The notes: generated by a model not told the origin, from the letters alone. DNA of 64,000 nt from Uliginosibacterium sp036017065 (GCF_036017065.1 NZ_JAYXHR010000001.1:1240001-1304000); one strand, 5' to 3'; numbered from the stretch's first letter, positions 8,274 to 20,168 are shown. A program made the numbers and translations.

Positions 8274-9743
8274 ATGTCCACCACCGCCCCCTCCGCCACA
8301 ACCCCGCCCTCCACCCGCCTCAACCGCGACTCCCGCATCGTCGCGCTCATCGTCGCCAGCGCCTTCTTCATGAACATGCTGGACGGCGCCATCATCACCA
8401 CGTCCCTGCCGCAGATGGCCGCGAGCTTCGGGGTGGTGCCGCTGGAGATGAGCGTCGGGGTCACCATCTACATGCTGACCGTGGCCGCCTTCGTACCGCT
8501 GGCCGGCTGGCTTGCGGACCGTTTCGGGGCGCGCAACATCTTCATGCTGGCGATCCTGGTGTTCACGCTGGCCTCACTCGCTTGCGGGCTAGCGCAGGAG
8601 CTGTGGCAGTTCGTGGTGGCGCGTGCGGTGCAGGGCCTGGGCGGTGCGCTGATGACGCCAGTGGGGCGCATGGTGGTGCTGCGCAACGCGCAGAAGTCGG
8701 AGCTGCTGCACGCCACCGCCCTCATCTCCTGGCCCGCGCTGTTCGCGCCAGTCATCGGCCCCATGCTCGGCGGCTTCATCACCACCTACGCGTCCTGGCA
8801 GTGGAATTTCTACATCAACATTCCCATCGGCCTCGTCGGCCTGTACCTCACCGCGCGCTACATCCCGAAGCAGGGTGACGAGAGCCCGCGCCGGCTGGAC
8901 CTCATCGGCTTCGTGCTGTCGGCCGGCGGGCTCATGTGCCTGCTCTACGGCATGGAGTCCTTCGCCTACTCGCACGGCAGCCCGGCCATCTCCGCCGCGC
9001 TAGTCGCCGGTGGCCTGTTGTTGGGCATCTTCGCGGTGCGCCACCTGCACCGCGCGCCGGTGCCGCTGCTGGACCTGCGTGCCTTCAAGGTGCGCACTTT
9101 CTCGCTGTGCACACTGTGGGCCGGCAGCTACTTCCGCACCGCCATCAACGCCACGCCCTTCCTGCTGCCGCTGTTCTATCAGATCGGTTTCGGCCTCAAC
9201 GCACTGCAGGCCGGCCTCTACGTGCTGGCCTACTTCGCCGGCAACCTCGGCATGAAGACCGTCACCACGCCCACGCTCAAGCGCTACGGCTTCCGCACCG
9301 TGCTCGCCATCAACGGCGTGCTCGCCGGCCTGTCCATCGCCGCGTGTGCGTTCTTCACCCCGCAGACTTCGCAGGTGTTGATGCTCGTCGTGCTGTTCAT
9401 CGCCGGCCTCACGCGCTCCATGCAATTCACCGCGCTCAACACCCTGGCTTTCGCCGACATCCACGCCAGCCAGCGCAGCTCCGCCTCCACGCTCTCCAGC
9501 ATGCTGCAGCAGGTATCGATGGTGCTCGGCGTCGCCGTCGCCGCCCTGCTGCTCGCGCTGTCGCAGCACCTGCACGGCAACCCCAGCCTGCAGCTCGCCG
9601 ACTTCCGCATCGCCTTCATCGCCTTCGGCGCGCTGGCCTTCGTGTCCTCGCTGATGTTCCTGACGCTGCCGGAGGACGCGGGGACGGAGGTGAGTGGGCA
9701 TCAGCCGGCGCGTGATGGCGCGGCAGCATCGCAACGCACGTAG
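8274..9743 (+). CDS. MFS transporter, DHA2 (EmrB/QacA-like)
   Basis: 489 residues with about 14 hydrophobic segments, the DHA2 size class. It has the motif C-like start MLDGAIITTSLPQMAASFGV, motif A GWLADRFGARN (loop 2-3) and the ARAVQGLGGALMTPVGR region of helix 4-5, all standard for drug:proton antiporters of the inner membrane. It stands alone, preceded by repeats and followed by the island gene at 9918. Substrate unknown. A similar but distinct DHA2 transporter is at 46400-47851. Confidence 0.87.
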   Translation: MSTTAPSATTPPSTRLNRDSRIVALIVASAFFMNMLDGAIITTSLPQMAASFGVVPLEMSVGVTIYMLTVAAFVPLAGWLADRFGARNIFMLAILVFTLASLACGLAQELWQFVVARAVQGLGGALMTPVGRMVVLRNAQKSELLHATALISWPALFAPVIGPMLGGFITTYASWQWNFYINIPIGLVGLYLTARYIPKQGDESPRRLDLIGFVLSAGGLMCLLYGMESFAYSHGSPAISAALVAGGLLLGIFAVRHLHRAPVPLLDLRAFKVRTFSLCTLWAGSYFRTAINATPFLLPLFYQIGFGLNALQAGLYVLAYFAGNLGMKTVTTPTLKRYGFRTVLAINGVLAGLSIAACAFFTPQTSQVLMLVVLFIAGLTRSMQFTALNTLAFADIHASQRSSASTLSSMLQQVSMVLGVAVAALLLALSQHLHGNPSLQLADFRIAFIAFGALAFVSSLMFLTLPEDAGTEVSGHQPARDGAAASQRT

Positions 9744-9891
9744 GGCAACCGTCAGATAAGAGTCCTGCTGGCTATCGACTAGGCTCCAATCATCGCCAGC
9801 CGGCAGGAGCATCATTGGGTTGACGCTCGATACTTGAGCCTGCGCGACTATTCGAGCAGCAGGAAAGATCCGGCGAAAGCCATATGTGATA

Positions 9892-9916
9892 CTTGGCCAC
9901 CACTATAGGGGCCAAG
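9892..9916 (+). promoter_or_regulatory. Inverted repeat just ahead of the STAND-like gene
   Basis: CTTGGCC (9892-9898) and GGCCAAG (9910-9916) form a perfect 7-bp inverted repeat with an 11-bp spacer containing CTATAGG, ending one base before the ATG at 9918. It could be an operator over the start or an mRNA hairpin hiding the ribosome-binding site. Confidence 0.45.
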
Positions 9917-9917
9917 A

Positions 9918-12900
9918 ATGGCGCTACCGACCGATACTGCGGGACCGTTTGATGTTAGGACGGACGACCTACTCCAGATTGATGCGAACCAAGCCGTCGA
10001 CTTATTGCGGCAGTTGCTTGTCATTGAAGCAGCGAGGGTCGGGATTCCGGTTACCGGGATCGACGTGCCAGCGGCAATCAACGTGGCCGACGGTGGCATT
10101 GATGCCGAAGTCGTCGGCGTGTCAGGAAAGCAGCTACCGGGCGGGCTGATAGCTGAGGGCGTCACCCGCTATCAAGTCAAAACAGGGCGCTTCTCGGCCT
10201 CGCAGCCCTCCGAGATCAGGTCACTACTGGTTCAGCCGAAGTTTGTCGCGGGTGACTATCAACGCACAAAGGAGCAACTACAGCCGCGCGTCCTTAGTTG
10301 CTTTGAGAAGGGCGGATCCTTTGTAGTTGTACTCTTTGGATCGGACCTTGTTGGTCCCGAAGATGACCACGGTGCAACCCAGATCAAGGAATTCATGGCT
10401 GGCATCGATCCCGAATTCGCCAAGGTTCCGGTTCGGGTAGTTCGAGCCAACCAGATTTGTTCCGCAATCAAGATACTGGCACCTGGAATAGCGTTGCGCT
10501 TAAACCGCGTGCAAGGCTACGACGACGCGGTCTTCCATGACCTGTCATTCATGGCTGACTCATGCGAGCTCGCAATTGATGCCTATAGGCAAACGGACGA
10601 GCTTGACATTGCCGCTGGGGAAATCACACAAGCTGCCAACAACATCAACGGGTTTCAGCATGTGCGTGTGCTGGGCGATGCGGGCGCCGGCAAAACGCAC
10701 CTTATGTACCGCGCGCTCAGTGCATCGCACCTCAGTGGTTGCGTCCTTTATTGCCGTGATCCGGAGCAAGCCTTGGGGAGCGGTCCAATGATGGCGTTGA
10801 GACAGATGTCGCAGAGTACGACCATCATCTTGGTCGCGGATGAATGCGATCTAGACACGGCTGAAGGATTGACAGCGCTGTTCAAGAGGCTGGCAACAAG
10901 AATGCTGCTCGTAACTGCCCACAACGTAGCGGAGGCTACTAGTGCGCACGTGAACACTCAGGTTATAGATGTGCCGCGACTGGAACAGCCTGCAGTTGCC
11001 GATATTTTCAAGGGTTACGGCATCCCCCAGAACGATGCGAGCTGGCTGGCAACCTTATGCGAGGGCTCCCCGCGAGCAGCGCACCAACTCGGCCAGTACA
11101 TTCAGAGCAATCCTGAGCAGCAGGCCGCTCAGCAACTGGCTCACCTGGACGGTCGCTGGGATCATATCGTGTGCGCACCGCACAGTATTGACTCCCATGA
11201 GGGGCAAGAAAGGCTGGCAGTCATCAGGACGTTAGCGCTGTTCCAGCAGATTGCTTGGGAAACCGCGGATGGCCCTGAAGTGCAGGCCGCGATACTGGGG
11301 GCACTAAAACGTCTGGACCCGAGCTTTTCCCCACTGCGGTTGTCCAGCTCTGTTGAAGCGTTGAGAAGACGTCGTGTGCTACAGGGACCAAGAACGCTGC
11401 TGATTTCTCCGAAGCTGCTACACGTAGCGATGTGGAAGGGATGGTTCGAGAAGTACTCGAACACGGTCAACGTTCAGGAACTGCGGGATGGGCTCGGCGA
11501 GCGCATGCAGCAGCACTTTGACGCCATGCTCATGTTCGTTCGAGAGTCCAAAGCCGCAACTTCTTGGGCGGATCGGCTAATGGGGGACGGAGGAATGTTT
11601 TCGTCCCTAGCGGGCTACAACAAGGCCGGCAACGCCAGCCTTTTTTTCGCGGTAGCGCAGGCTAATCCCAAGGCTGCCCTGCGTCGTTTTGCCGCTGCCT
11701 TGGGAAACGAAAGTGTCGAAACGCGACAGCAATTTTCGAGTGATGCACGCCGAGAGGCCGTGCATCGGCTCGAACAACTTGCAATCCCTGCCGAGACGTT
11801 CTTCCAGGCCGCAGATTGTCTTCTCCTGCTTGCGGAAGCGGAGAACGAGGGTTGGTCAAACAACTCCACGGGGACTTTTATCTCGCTGTTTAGCCTTGGT
11901 CACGGCCCCCTTGCTGCCTCTGAGCTCTCGCCAATCGAGAAGCTCGACTACCTGCGGAGTCTTTTGCGCAGTAGCGTGCCGTTTTACAGACAGATCGCCA
12001 TCCAAGCCTTGAGTAAGAGCCTAGACCCATACTTAAGCCGAATGGTGATCGAGGAAGTCATCGGACTCCGCCGCCTGCCAAACCGCTGGATGCCGGCCAC
12101 CTATGAGCAGCTCCACGGAGCTTATGCGGCTCACGTGAGCCTGTTAGAGCAGGCTGTCGACTACTTGCCTTCCGCGGAGGGTATTGAGGCGGCTAGAGGA
12201 ATTCTCAGCCATTTGCGCAGCCTCATCCTCATCCCTTCGATTGCGAAGATTGTCTTGCCTTTCGTGCGCCGCGTTTCCGCAATATCTGAACTGCAAGAGC
12301 AGTGCATCGAAACCGTTGTCGCCACGCTTCACTACGAAGGCAAAGCACTAAGCGAAGAGATTAAATCGGAACTTCACGGCATTCGCGCTGAACTGACCGA
12401 GTCTTCGTTCTCGAAAAAGCTGCGCCGCCACGCAGGTATGAAGCTGCTTGAAGACCACTTCAATGCAGAGGGGCAATATCAGGATGGAGCGGGACCGGAG
12501 TTGATTCAGCTCGCTGGCGCAGCAGCTACCGACCCGATGTTGTTAGCGCCGGAGCTAGCCTGGCTTGTGACGGAAGAGGCCAAGAACGGGTTTCAGTTCG
12601 GTCAGCTTCTCGGCCAAGCGGATGATTTGAAGTTATGGAACCCTATCGTTTCTGAATGGATTGGTGCTGGTGAGAAGCGTTCCGACTATTTCATTGGCGG
12701 CTATCTCTCTGCTCTGCACACTAAACGACCTGACTTGTGGGAGCAGCTAGTCGAGACATTAATTGCGAACATTGATATCCGCAGTGCAGTGTTGAGCGTC
12801 ATATGGCGTTCAGGCATGAGCGATCGCGTTGCCAGTACGTTGCTCGGCATGGCTCAGGACGGGAGCGTTGACCCGAAAGCATTTAGGCTGTTTGCCTACG

Positions 12901-13784
12901 GCAGTGTCGTCAGCAAGTTGCCACTGGATGTACTCGGAGGCATCGTCGACTTGTTGCTGGAGACAGACGACTTGGATGCCCCAAATGCCGCAATGGATGT
13001 GCTCCACTCGCGGTTGCGTGCCCGTCCCGACGAGATGGGCGCCCTGGTCAGCCGCATCGAACGCTTACTGAATTCGCCAGTGTTCGTCGTGGGCAGTGCC
13101 AACCACAACTCGAACGATATGTTGCTGTTCCGCTGGAACGAGGTCGCGAAGCAGTTGCTCGACTTTGATCCTGAAGCGGGAGCCAAACTGGCGGTAAGGT
13201 GTATCGAGAACTTCGGGAACACCAACAGCGTTACTGACGGATTTCGCCCAGAGCCTCTCAAATTCCTCTCCGATGCCGCGCGCACCAAGCCAACAACTCT
13301 ATGGCCAGCCGTTGCACATCGCCTAGAAACGCAACGATCAGAAATCGGGACTTGGCGCCTATTGAACTGGCTTCGAGGCGATCAATCAGTAGGTGATAAG
13401 GAGGAGGCTGGTCTCGACGCAATCCCAGCATCGCTGGTCTTTGAATGGATTGACTTAGACGCCACTAACCGTGCTTGGATATTGGCTAGGCACTGTCCAC
13501 CCATAATCTCCCATCCTGCTGAGTCACCAACCTTTGCCCGCCAGTTGCTCGAACGATACGCAACGCTCGAACCAGTGCGACGCAATTTGCACGCAAACAG
13601 TTTTTCGGAAGCATGGGGCGGACCGGCTAGCGAGCATTACCGCAGAAAGCTCACCGCTCTAGAGACTCAAGTCGCAGCCGAAACCAATGACAACGTCCGT
13701 ATGTGGTTGAAGGAACATAGACAGCAGCTTGAGCAAAGCATCGAGAGGGAACTGGAACGGGAACTCCGCGAAAAGGAATATTGA
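9918..13784 (+). CDS. Large STAND-like P-loop NTPase with N-terminal nuclease-like domain, probable anti-phage protein
   Basis: 1288 residues. Residues 59-90 carry GGIDAEV and RYQVKTG, the D...QxK arrangement of a PD-(D/E)XK/Mrr-like nuclease. A Walker A GDAGAGKTHL (about 253-262) and a Walker B TIILVADECD (about 302-311) define an NTPase. The rest (about 400-1288) is helical and looks like superhelical repeats, the sensor part in STAND proteins. This nuclease-NTPase-sensor order and size are those of Avs-type defence proteins, which recognise phage proteins and then cleave DNA; assignment to that group is inference. G+C is lower than its neighbours (about 50-57 percent in sampled rows), it has no operon partners and an inverted repeat covers its start, all consistent with horizontal acquisition. 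Confidence 0.7.
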   Translation: MALPTDTAGPFDVRTDDLLQIDANQAVDLLRQLLVIEAARVGIPVTGIDVPAAINVADGGIDAEVVGVSGKQLPGGLIAEGVTRYQVKTGRFSASQPSEIRSLLVQPKFVAGDYQRTKEQLQPRVLSCFEKGGSFVVVLFGSDLVGPEDDHGATQIKEFMAGIDPEFAKVPVRVVRANQICSAIKILAPGIALRLNRVQGYDDAVFHDLSFMADSCELAIDAYRQTDELDIAAGEITQAANNINGFQHVRVLGDAGAGKTHLMYRALSASHLSGCVLYCRDPEQALGSGPMMALRQMSQSTTIILVADECDLDTAEGLTALFKRLATRMLLVTAHNVAEATSAHVNTQVIDVPRLEQPAVADIFKGYGIPQNDASWLATLCEGSPRAAHQLGQYIQSNPEQQAAQQLAHLDGRWDHIVCAPHSIDSHEGQERLAVIRTLALFQQIAWETADGPEVQAAILGALKRLDPSFSPLRLSSSVEALRRRRVLQGPRTLLISPKLLHVAMWKGWFEKYSNTVNVQELRDGLGERMQQHFDAMLMFVRESKAATSWADRLMGDGGMFSSLAGYNKAGNASLFFAVAQANPKAALRRFAAALGNESVETRQQFSSDARREAVHRLEQLAIPAETFFQAADCLLLLAEAENEGWSNNSTGTFISLFSLGHGPLAASELSPIEKLDYLRSLLRSSVPFYRQIAIQALSKSLDPYLSRMVIEEVIGLRRLPNRWMPATYEQLHGAYAAHVSLLEQAVDYLPSAEGIEAARGILSHLRSLILIPSIAKIVLPFVRRVSAISELQEQCIETVVATLHYEGKALSEEIKSELHGIRAELTESSFSKKLRRHAGMKLLEDHFNAEGQYQDGAGPELIQLAGAAATDPMLLAPELAWLVTEEAKNGFQFGQLLGQADDLKLWNPIVSEWIGAGEKRSDYFIGGYLSALHTKRPDLWEQLVETLIANIDIRSAVLSVIWRSGMSDRVASTLLGMAQDGSVDPKAFRLFAYGSVVSKLPLDVLGGIVDLLLETDDLDAPNAAMDVLHSRLRARPDEMGALVSRIERLLNSPVFVVGSANHNSNDMLLFRWNEVAKQLLDFDPEAGAKLAVRCIENFGNTNSVTDGFRPEPLKFLSDAARTKPTTLWPAVAHRLETQRSEIGTWRLLNWLRGDQSVGDKEEAGLDAIPASLVFEWIDLDATNRAWILARHCPPIISHPAESPTFARQLLERYATLEPVRRNLHANSFSEAWGGPASEHYRRKLTALETQVAAETNDNVRMWLKEHRQQLEQSIERELERELREKEY

Positions 13785-13796
13785 ATCCTGCTACGC

Positions 13797-14849
13797 CTAG
13801 TCTGCGAACCGCCCACTAACCCTTGCTAAATAAAACCACTCCTGCCCCGCCAGCGCGCCGGGGTTCGGGAACACCACATACCCTGCCTCCTCTGCAACCA
13901 CCGGCGTGCCGTCGTGGCGGGTGCCGATGCGTTCCCCGGCAGCTACCTTGTCGAAGCTTTTCCACTCACGAACAAAGCTGTCGCCGGGGTGCAGGCGGTC
14001 GATGACTTCGTGCAGGCGCAGGACTTCGGGCTGGGCGACGGGTGCGGGGTCCGGTGCGTCGATGAGGCGGAAGTGGGCGAGTGTGTTGCGGATGGCGCGC
14101 CAGGCGAGGTCGGGGGCGGCGGGGTCTTCGTGCTGGCCGCATTCCAGGGTGATGGCGCAGCCGCCGCGGCTGCGCATGTATTCGGTGGTGCCGACGCCGT
14201 AGGCGGGGTCGGTGTTGAGTTGTTGCTGGCGGGCGGCGGGGTTGTCTGCACTCGCGTTGTCGGCACCTGAGCCGGCGGCGTGGGTTTGAGCTTCGGCACG
14301 GGCGACGCGATGAGCGACGCCACGTGCGTAGGTGTCGAGCCAGCCTTCGACGATGCGGCGCACGCCGAGGCGCAGTGCGAAGGCTTCTTCCTGCGTGGCG
14401 CGGGCGAAGGGTTCCAGCGGGCCGTCGTTGTCCTGCGGGCCGAGCATGGCGAAGGCTTCGCCGGGCGTGTGGAAGGAGTGCAGGTCGAGCAGCACGTCGT
14501 GCGCGTCGAGCAAGGGGCATAGCCGGTTGGCGATGTGGTCCTCGAAGTCCTGCGGCGTGGCGGTGACGCGCAGGTTGCGGTTGAGGTTGCGGTCGCCGGC
14601 GCGGTGGCCGCTTGCGTAGGCGAGCGGATTGGTGACGGGCACGAAGCTGACGCTGCCGCGCACGATGGCCAGCTCGCCAGCGTCGATCTCGCGGGTGATG
14701 CGTTCGATGGCGCGGGTGCCGCAGGTTTCGTTGCCGTGCACGGCGCCGAGCACGATGAGTCGCACGCCGGGCTGCAGGCCGGCGTACTGCAGGACCTTGA
14801 GTTGCGAGGTTGGGTATTGCACGTCTTGGTCGTGGGCAGGTGCGTTCAT
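13797..14849 (-). CDS. Succinylglutamate desuccinylase/aspartoacylase-family zinc hydrolase
   Basis: 350 residues from ATG 14849 (an upstream in-frame ATG at 14930 would add 27 weak residues). The zinc-site motif VHGNETCGTRA gives the H..E pair, DLHSFHTPGEAF gives the third ligand histidine, and GDRNLNRNLR matches the substrate-binding RNLNR segment of the family. A catalytic glutamate is likely in AITLECGQHED. Such enzymes remove acyl groups from N-acyl amino acids (AstE, ASPA) or similar amides. There are no ast genes nearby, so the substrate is open. It is convergent with the STAND-like gene (12 bp between stops). Confidence 0.8.
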   Translation of the reverse strand: MNAPAHDQDVQYPTSQLKVLQYAGLQPGVRLIVLGAVHGNETCGTRAIERITREIDAGELAIVRGSVSFVPVTNPLAYASGHRAGDRNLNRNLRVTATPQDFEDHIANRLCPLLDAHDVLLDLHSFHTPGEAFAMLGPQDNDGPLEPFARATQEEAFALRLGVRRIVEGWLDTYARGVAHRVARAEAQTHAAGSGADNASADNPAARQQQLNTDPAYGVGTTEYMRSRGGCAITLECGQHEDPAAPDLAWRAIRNTLAHFRLIDAPDPAPVAQPEVLRLHEVIDRLHPGDSFVREWKSFDKVAAGERIGTRHDGTPVVAEEAGYVVFPNPGALAGQEWFYLARVSGRFAD

Positions 14850-15346
14850 GCTGGCAGGCGCGCCGTGGGGCGGCGGCGCAATGTAGCGGGACAAGAAGGG
14901 GATGCTGCAACAGCTGACCGGACTAGGCAATCGGCGGGCACGCCATCATGACGCTATGACATGCGGGCAGGCATACGAAGCGATGTCGACCGGTGTGCTG
15001 CGTCACCCTCCTCTGCACCCGTGGCCGGTGCACTGAAAACCGCCGCGCGAATGCACCGGGGGACGCGCCCAAAAACACACCGAACGCCCGCCAGGAACAC
15101 GCCCAAAGCAGCGCGCCGGCACCACGGCACCTGCGCTGTCCAGTACAGGAATCTACCAACCCCTTCCGCCGGAACATGGCCGAAGTTCTGCCTTGTCTAA
15201 CCAAAGTCGGCTTGCCTAGGATGAATCCATAACTCGTACGCCGACTTCGGCAGGCAATCCGTCACGCGGTTTGAAACGTTCTCGTTGCGCTACGCGTGAC
15301 GAAGCTCGTAGCGAAACCCGCGACACATAGCGAGGGGACAAGACAG
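14850..15346. other. Divergent promoter region between the aspartoacylase-family gene and the ROK gene
   Basis: No gene is supported. The right half contains a candidate promoter and inverted repeat (15193-15247). GTG 15296 is an alternative start for the ROK gene. Confidence 0.5.
15193..15247 (+). promoter_or_regulatory. Candidate promoter and operator of the ROK/sugar operon
   Basis: TTGTCT (15193) and TAGGAT (15217) with an 18-bp spacer resemble a sigma-70 promoter. A perfect 8-bp inverted repeat, AAGTCGGC (15204-15211) with GCCGACTT (15240-15247), overlaps it, so binding there could block transcription. The ROK protein encoded downstream is the natural candidate regulator; inferred. Confidence 0.4.
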
Positions 15347-16545
15347 GTGGAGCGCTGGGACCATGTGTCACCGGCAGAGCTGGCCATCCTGGAGACCATC
15401 TTCTGGTCCGCCGGGGTGTCCCGCGCCGAGCTGGCACAGCACACGGAGTTTTCGCGCAGCAAGGCCAACAACGCGGTGGCCAGTTTGCTGGAGCGCGGCA
15501 TGCTCGACGAGACGGGGCCGCAGGCGTCGTCCGGCGGGCGGCGGGCGGAGACGCTGTTGCTGTCGCGCAGCCTGGGCTATGTGGCGGCCATCGACCTGGG
15601 CGCGACCAGCCTGGACGTGGCGCTGATGACGCCTGACCTGACCGTGCTGGCCCACCATGCGGAGCCGGCCGACGTGGGCGCCGGGCCAGGTGTGATCCTG
15701 TCCCGCGTGCGGGAAATCCTGCGTGAGTTGCGCGAGCGCTGCAAGGTGCGGCGCGAGCAGATTTTTGCCATCGGCATGGGCGCACCGGGGCCGGTGGAGT
15801 TCGGCAGCGGCCTGCTGTTTGCGCCGCCGATCATGCCGGGCTGGGAGGGCTTCTCGATCCGCGAGTACCTGGGCGACGAGTACCGCGCGCCGGCCTACAT
15901 CGACAACGACGTGAACGTGATGGCGATGGGCGAGCTGTGGCGCACGCACCGCCGCGTGCCGAACCTGATCGTGGTGAAAATCGGCACCGGCATCGGCTGC
16001 GGCATCGTGTGCAACGGCATGATCTACCGCGGCGCGGACGGATCGGCCGGCGACGTGGGGCACATCTGCGTGGACCCGAACGGCCTGCGCTGCCATTGCG
16101 GCAACCAGGGTTGCGTGGAGGTGATGGCCGCCGCGCCGGCCATTGCGCGCATGGGCACGGAGGCGGCGCGCGACGGGCAGAGCGCGATGCTGGCCGAGGT
16201 GCTGGCCAGCAAGGGCGTGATTACCCCGGAAGACGTGGGCAACGCCAGCCGTTCCGGCGACACGACGGCAAATGCCATCGTCAAGCTGGCCGGCACGCTG
16301 ATCGGCCAGATGCTGGCCTCCGCGGTGAACTTCTTCAACCCGTCGCAGGTGTTGATATCCGGCGGTGTGTCGCGCATCGGCCCGCTGTTCCTCGCGGCGA
16401 TCCGCCAGAGCATCTATCACCGCTCGCTGGCGCTCAGCACGCGTCACCTGGAAATCCAGTACGCGCCGCTGGGCGAGCGCGCGGGCATCATCGGCGCCGG
16501 CGCGCTGGCCCTGCACGAGACGTTGCGCCGGCGCGGGAGGATGCC

Positions 16546-16549
<4 letters not shown>
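15347..16549 (+). CDS. ROK-family transcriptional regulator
   Basis: 400 residues from GTG 15347, preferred because GAGGGGA lies 8 bp upstream; GTG 15296 is in frame and would give 417. An N-terminal winged HTH (ELAILETIFWSAGVSRAELA...) precedes a ROK sugar-kinase-like domain: phosphate-loop-like AIDLGATSLDVAL, MGAPGPVEFGSG, and the zinc signature CHCGNQGCVE. ROK proteins with an HTH are sugar-responsive repressors such as NagC, Mlc and XylR. Its stop overlaps the ATG of the transporter ATPase (ATGA-type), so it is the first gene of the sugar operon and most likely controls it. The effector is probably the imported sugar or its phosphate. Confidence 0.88.
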
Positions 16550-18010
<1,461 letters not shown>

Positions 18011-18030
<20 letters not shown>

Positions 18031-19057
18031 TACGTCCGTGCGCAGCGCTGCGGACCACGCCCCTGCCCCGCCCGCGAGTGGGAGCGCCAACCGTGCGGCG
18101 CAACTGTGGGGCAGGCTGCACGGCCTCGGTCCGGTGCTGGGCCTGGTGCTGCTGTGCGTGGCCGGCACGTTGCTGAACCCGGACTTCGCGACGCTGGACA
18201 ACACGCTGAACGTACTTCAGCGCACGGCCTTCATCGGCATCATCGCGGTGGGCATGTGCTTCGTGATCATCAGCGGTGGCATCGACCTGTCGGTGGGATC
18301 GATGGCGGCGCTGATCGCGGGCTGCGTCATCATGGTGATGAACGCGGCCGGCGCGAGCATGGGCGCCGGCCCCGCCGTCGTGGCGCTGGGCATGCTGGTG
18401 GCGTTGCTGCTGGGCGCGCTGTTCGGGCTGGCGCACGGCCTGCTGATCACCAAGGGGCGCATCGAGCCCTTCATCGTCACGCTGGGCACGCTGGGCATCT
18501 TCCGCGCCTACCTGACCTACTTCGCCGATGGCGGCGCGCTGACGCTGGACAACGCGCTGGCCGACCTCTACAGCCCGGTGTACTACGGCAGCCTGCTGGG
18601 CATTCCCTTCCCGGTGTGGGTGCTGGCGGCGGTGGCGGTCGCCGGCGGCTTCATCCTCAACCGCACGGCCTACGGCCGCTACGTGCAGGCCATCGGCTCC
18701 AACGAGCAGGTGGCGCGCTACGCGGCGGTGGATGTGGACCGCGTGAAGATCACCACCTACATGCTGTTGGGATTGTGCGTGGGCATCGCCACGCTGCTCT
18801 ACGTGCCGCGCCTGGGCTCTGCATCGCCCACCACCGGCCTGCTGTGGGAGCTGGAGGCGATTGCATCCGTGATCGTCGGCGGCACCGCGCTGAAGGGCGG
18901 CGCGGGCAGCATCTCCGGCACCGTGGTCGGCGCCATCCTGCTGTCGGTCATCAGCAACATCCTGAACCTCACCAGCATCATCAGCGTGTACCTGAACGCG
19001 GCGGTGCAGGGCTTCGTGATCATCATCGTCGCCTTCCTGCAGCGCGGGCGACGCTGA
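18011..19057 (+). CDS. Sugar ABC transporter permease (RbsC-like)
   Basis: 348 residues and 8-10 membrane segments. The signature GGIDLSVGSMAALIAG is the conserved motif of RbsC/BPD_transp_2 permeases, and GRYVQAIGSNEQVARYAAVDVDR-like coupling-helix sequence follows around residues 220-240. The start overlaps the ATPase gene by 20 bp. It forms the inner-membrane channel of the operon's transporter. The specific sugar cannot be read from the sequence. Confidence 0.92.
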
Positions 19058-19190
19058 GCATTCACGCGAACGACTCAACTACGCATTCAGCACCCCTTTT
19101 ATTCCCGCATTCATCCCTTCACCCACCGCGACCGCGAGGCCGCAACGCTGCCGGAAGGCCGCGACTTTTTCCAACGCCAAGGAGACGAAG

Positions 19191-20168
19191 ATGATCACAT
19201 TCAACCGCAGGCGGGCGCTGGGCGCCCTGTCATTGGCGGCCACGCTGGGCATGACATTCATGGCCGCGCCCGCATCGGCGCAGAAGAAGGAAGTGGTGGG
19301 CGTCGCCATCCCTGCCGCCACCCACAGCTTCACCGCCGGCATCGTGTTCTGGGCCAACGAGGCCAAGAAGGAACTGGAGAAGGCCAACCCGAATGTGCAG
19401 GTCATCGTGAAGACGGCGGCCAACGCGTCGGAGCAGGCCAACCAGTTGCAGGACCTGGTGACGGTGAACAAGATCACCACGCTGGTGGTGTTCCCCTTCG
19501 AATCCGCCGCGCTGACCAAGCCGGTGGCACAGGTGAAGGCCAAGGGCATCTACGTGACGGTGGTGGACCGCGGCCTGACCGACACCGCCGCGCAGGACGC
19601 CTACGTGTCCGGTGACAACACGGCCTTCGGGAAAATCCCGGCGGAATACATCGCCAAGACGCTGAACGGCAAGGGCAACATCGTGGCGCTGCGCGGCATT
19701 CCCACCACGCTGGACAACGAGCGCATGGACGCCTTCAACGCCGTGCTGAAGAACCATCCGGACATCAAGCTGCTGGACGCCAAGCACGCCAACTGGAACC
19801 GCGACGACGCCTTCAAGGTGACGCAGGACTTCCTGACCCGCTTCAAGCAGATCGACGCCATCTGGGCCGCCGACGACGACATGGCGGTGGGCGTGCTGAA
19901 GGCCATCGAGCAGGCCAAGCGCAAGGACATCAAGCTGGTGTTCGGCGGTGCCGGCGCCAAGGGTGCGATCAAGACCCTGATGGATGGCAGCGACCCGCTG
20001 ATCCAGGCCAACGTGTCCTACTCGCCGAAGTTCATGTACGACGCGATCAAGCTGACCACCGAGGCACGCCTGAAGGGCCAGAAGCTGCCGGCGACGACGA
20101 TCATCCCGTCGGTGCTGATCACGAAGCAGAACGCCAAGGAGTTCTACTTCCCGAACTCGCCGTTCTGA
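19191..20168 (+). CDS. Sugar ABC transporter periplasmic binding protein (RbsB-like)
   Basis: 325 residues with an N-terminal export signal (RRRALGALSLAATLG..., cleavage likely after ASA at about 28-30; the arginine run allows Tat). The mature protein is a type I periplasmic binding fold: VVGVAIPAATHSFTAGIVF, DQxDLVTVNKITTL-like helix, AIWAADDDMAVGVLKAI. AAGGAGACG precedes the ATG. The 133-bp gap after the permease gene may allow separate translation levels. The ligand is unknown; neighbouring isomerase and dehydrogenase genes suggest a sugar or cyclitol that is epimerised and oxidised. Confidence 0.9.
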   Translation: MITFNRRRALGALSLAATLGMTFMAAPASAQKKEVVGVAIPAATHSFTAGIVFWANEAKKELEKANPNVQVIVKTAANASEQANQLQDLVTVNKITTLVVFPFESAALTKPVAQVKAKGIYVTVVDRGLTDTAAQDAYVSGDNTAFGKIPAEYIAKTLNGKGNIVALRGIPTTLDNERMDAFNAVLKNHPDIKLLDAKHANWNRDDAFKVTQDFLTRFKQIDAIWAADDDMAVGVLKAIEQAKRKDIKLVFGGAGAKGAIKTLMDGSDPLIQANVSYSPKFMYDAIKLTTEARLKGQKLPATTIIPSVLITKQNAKEFYFPNSPF

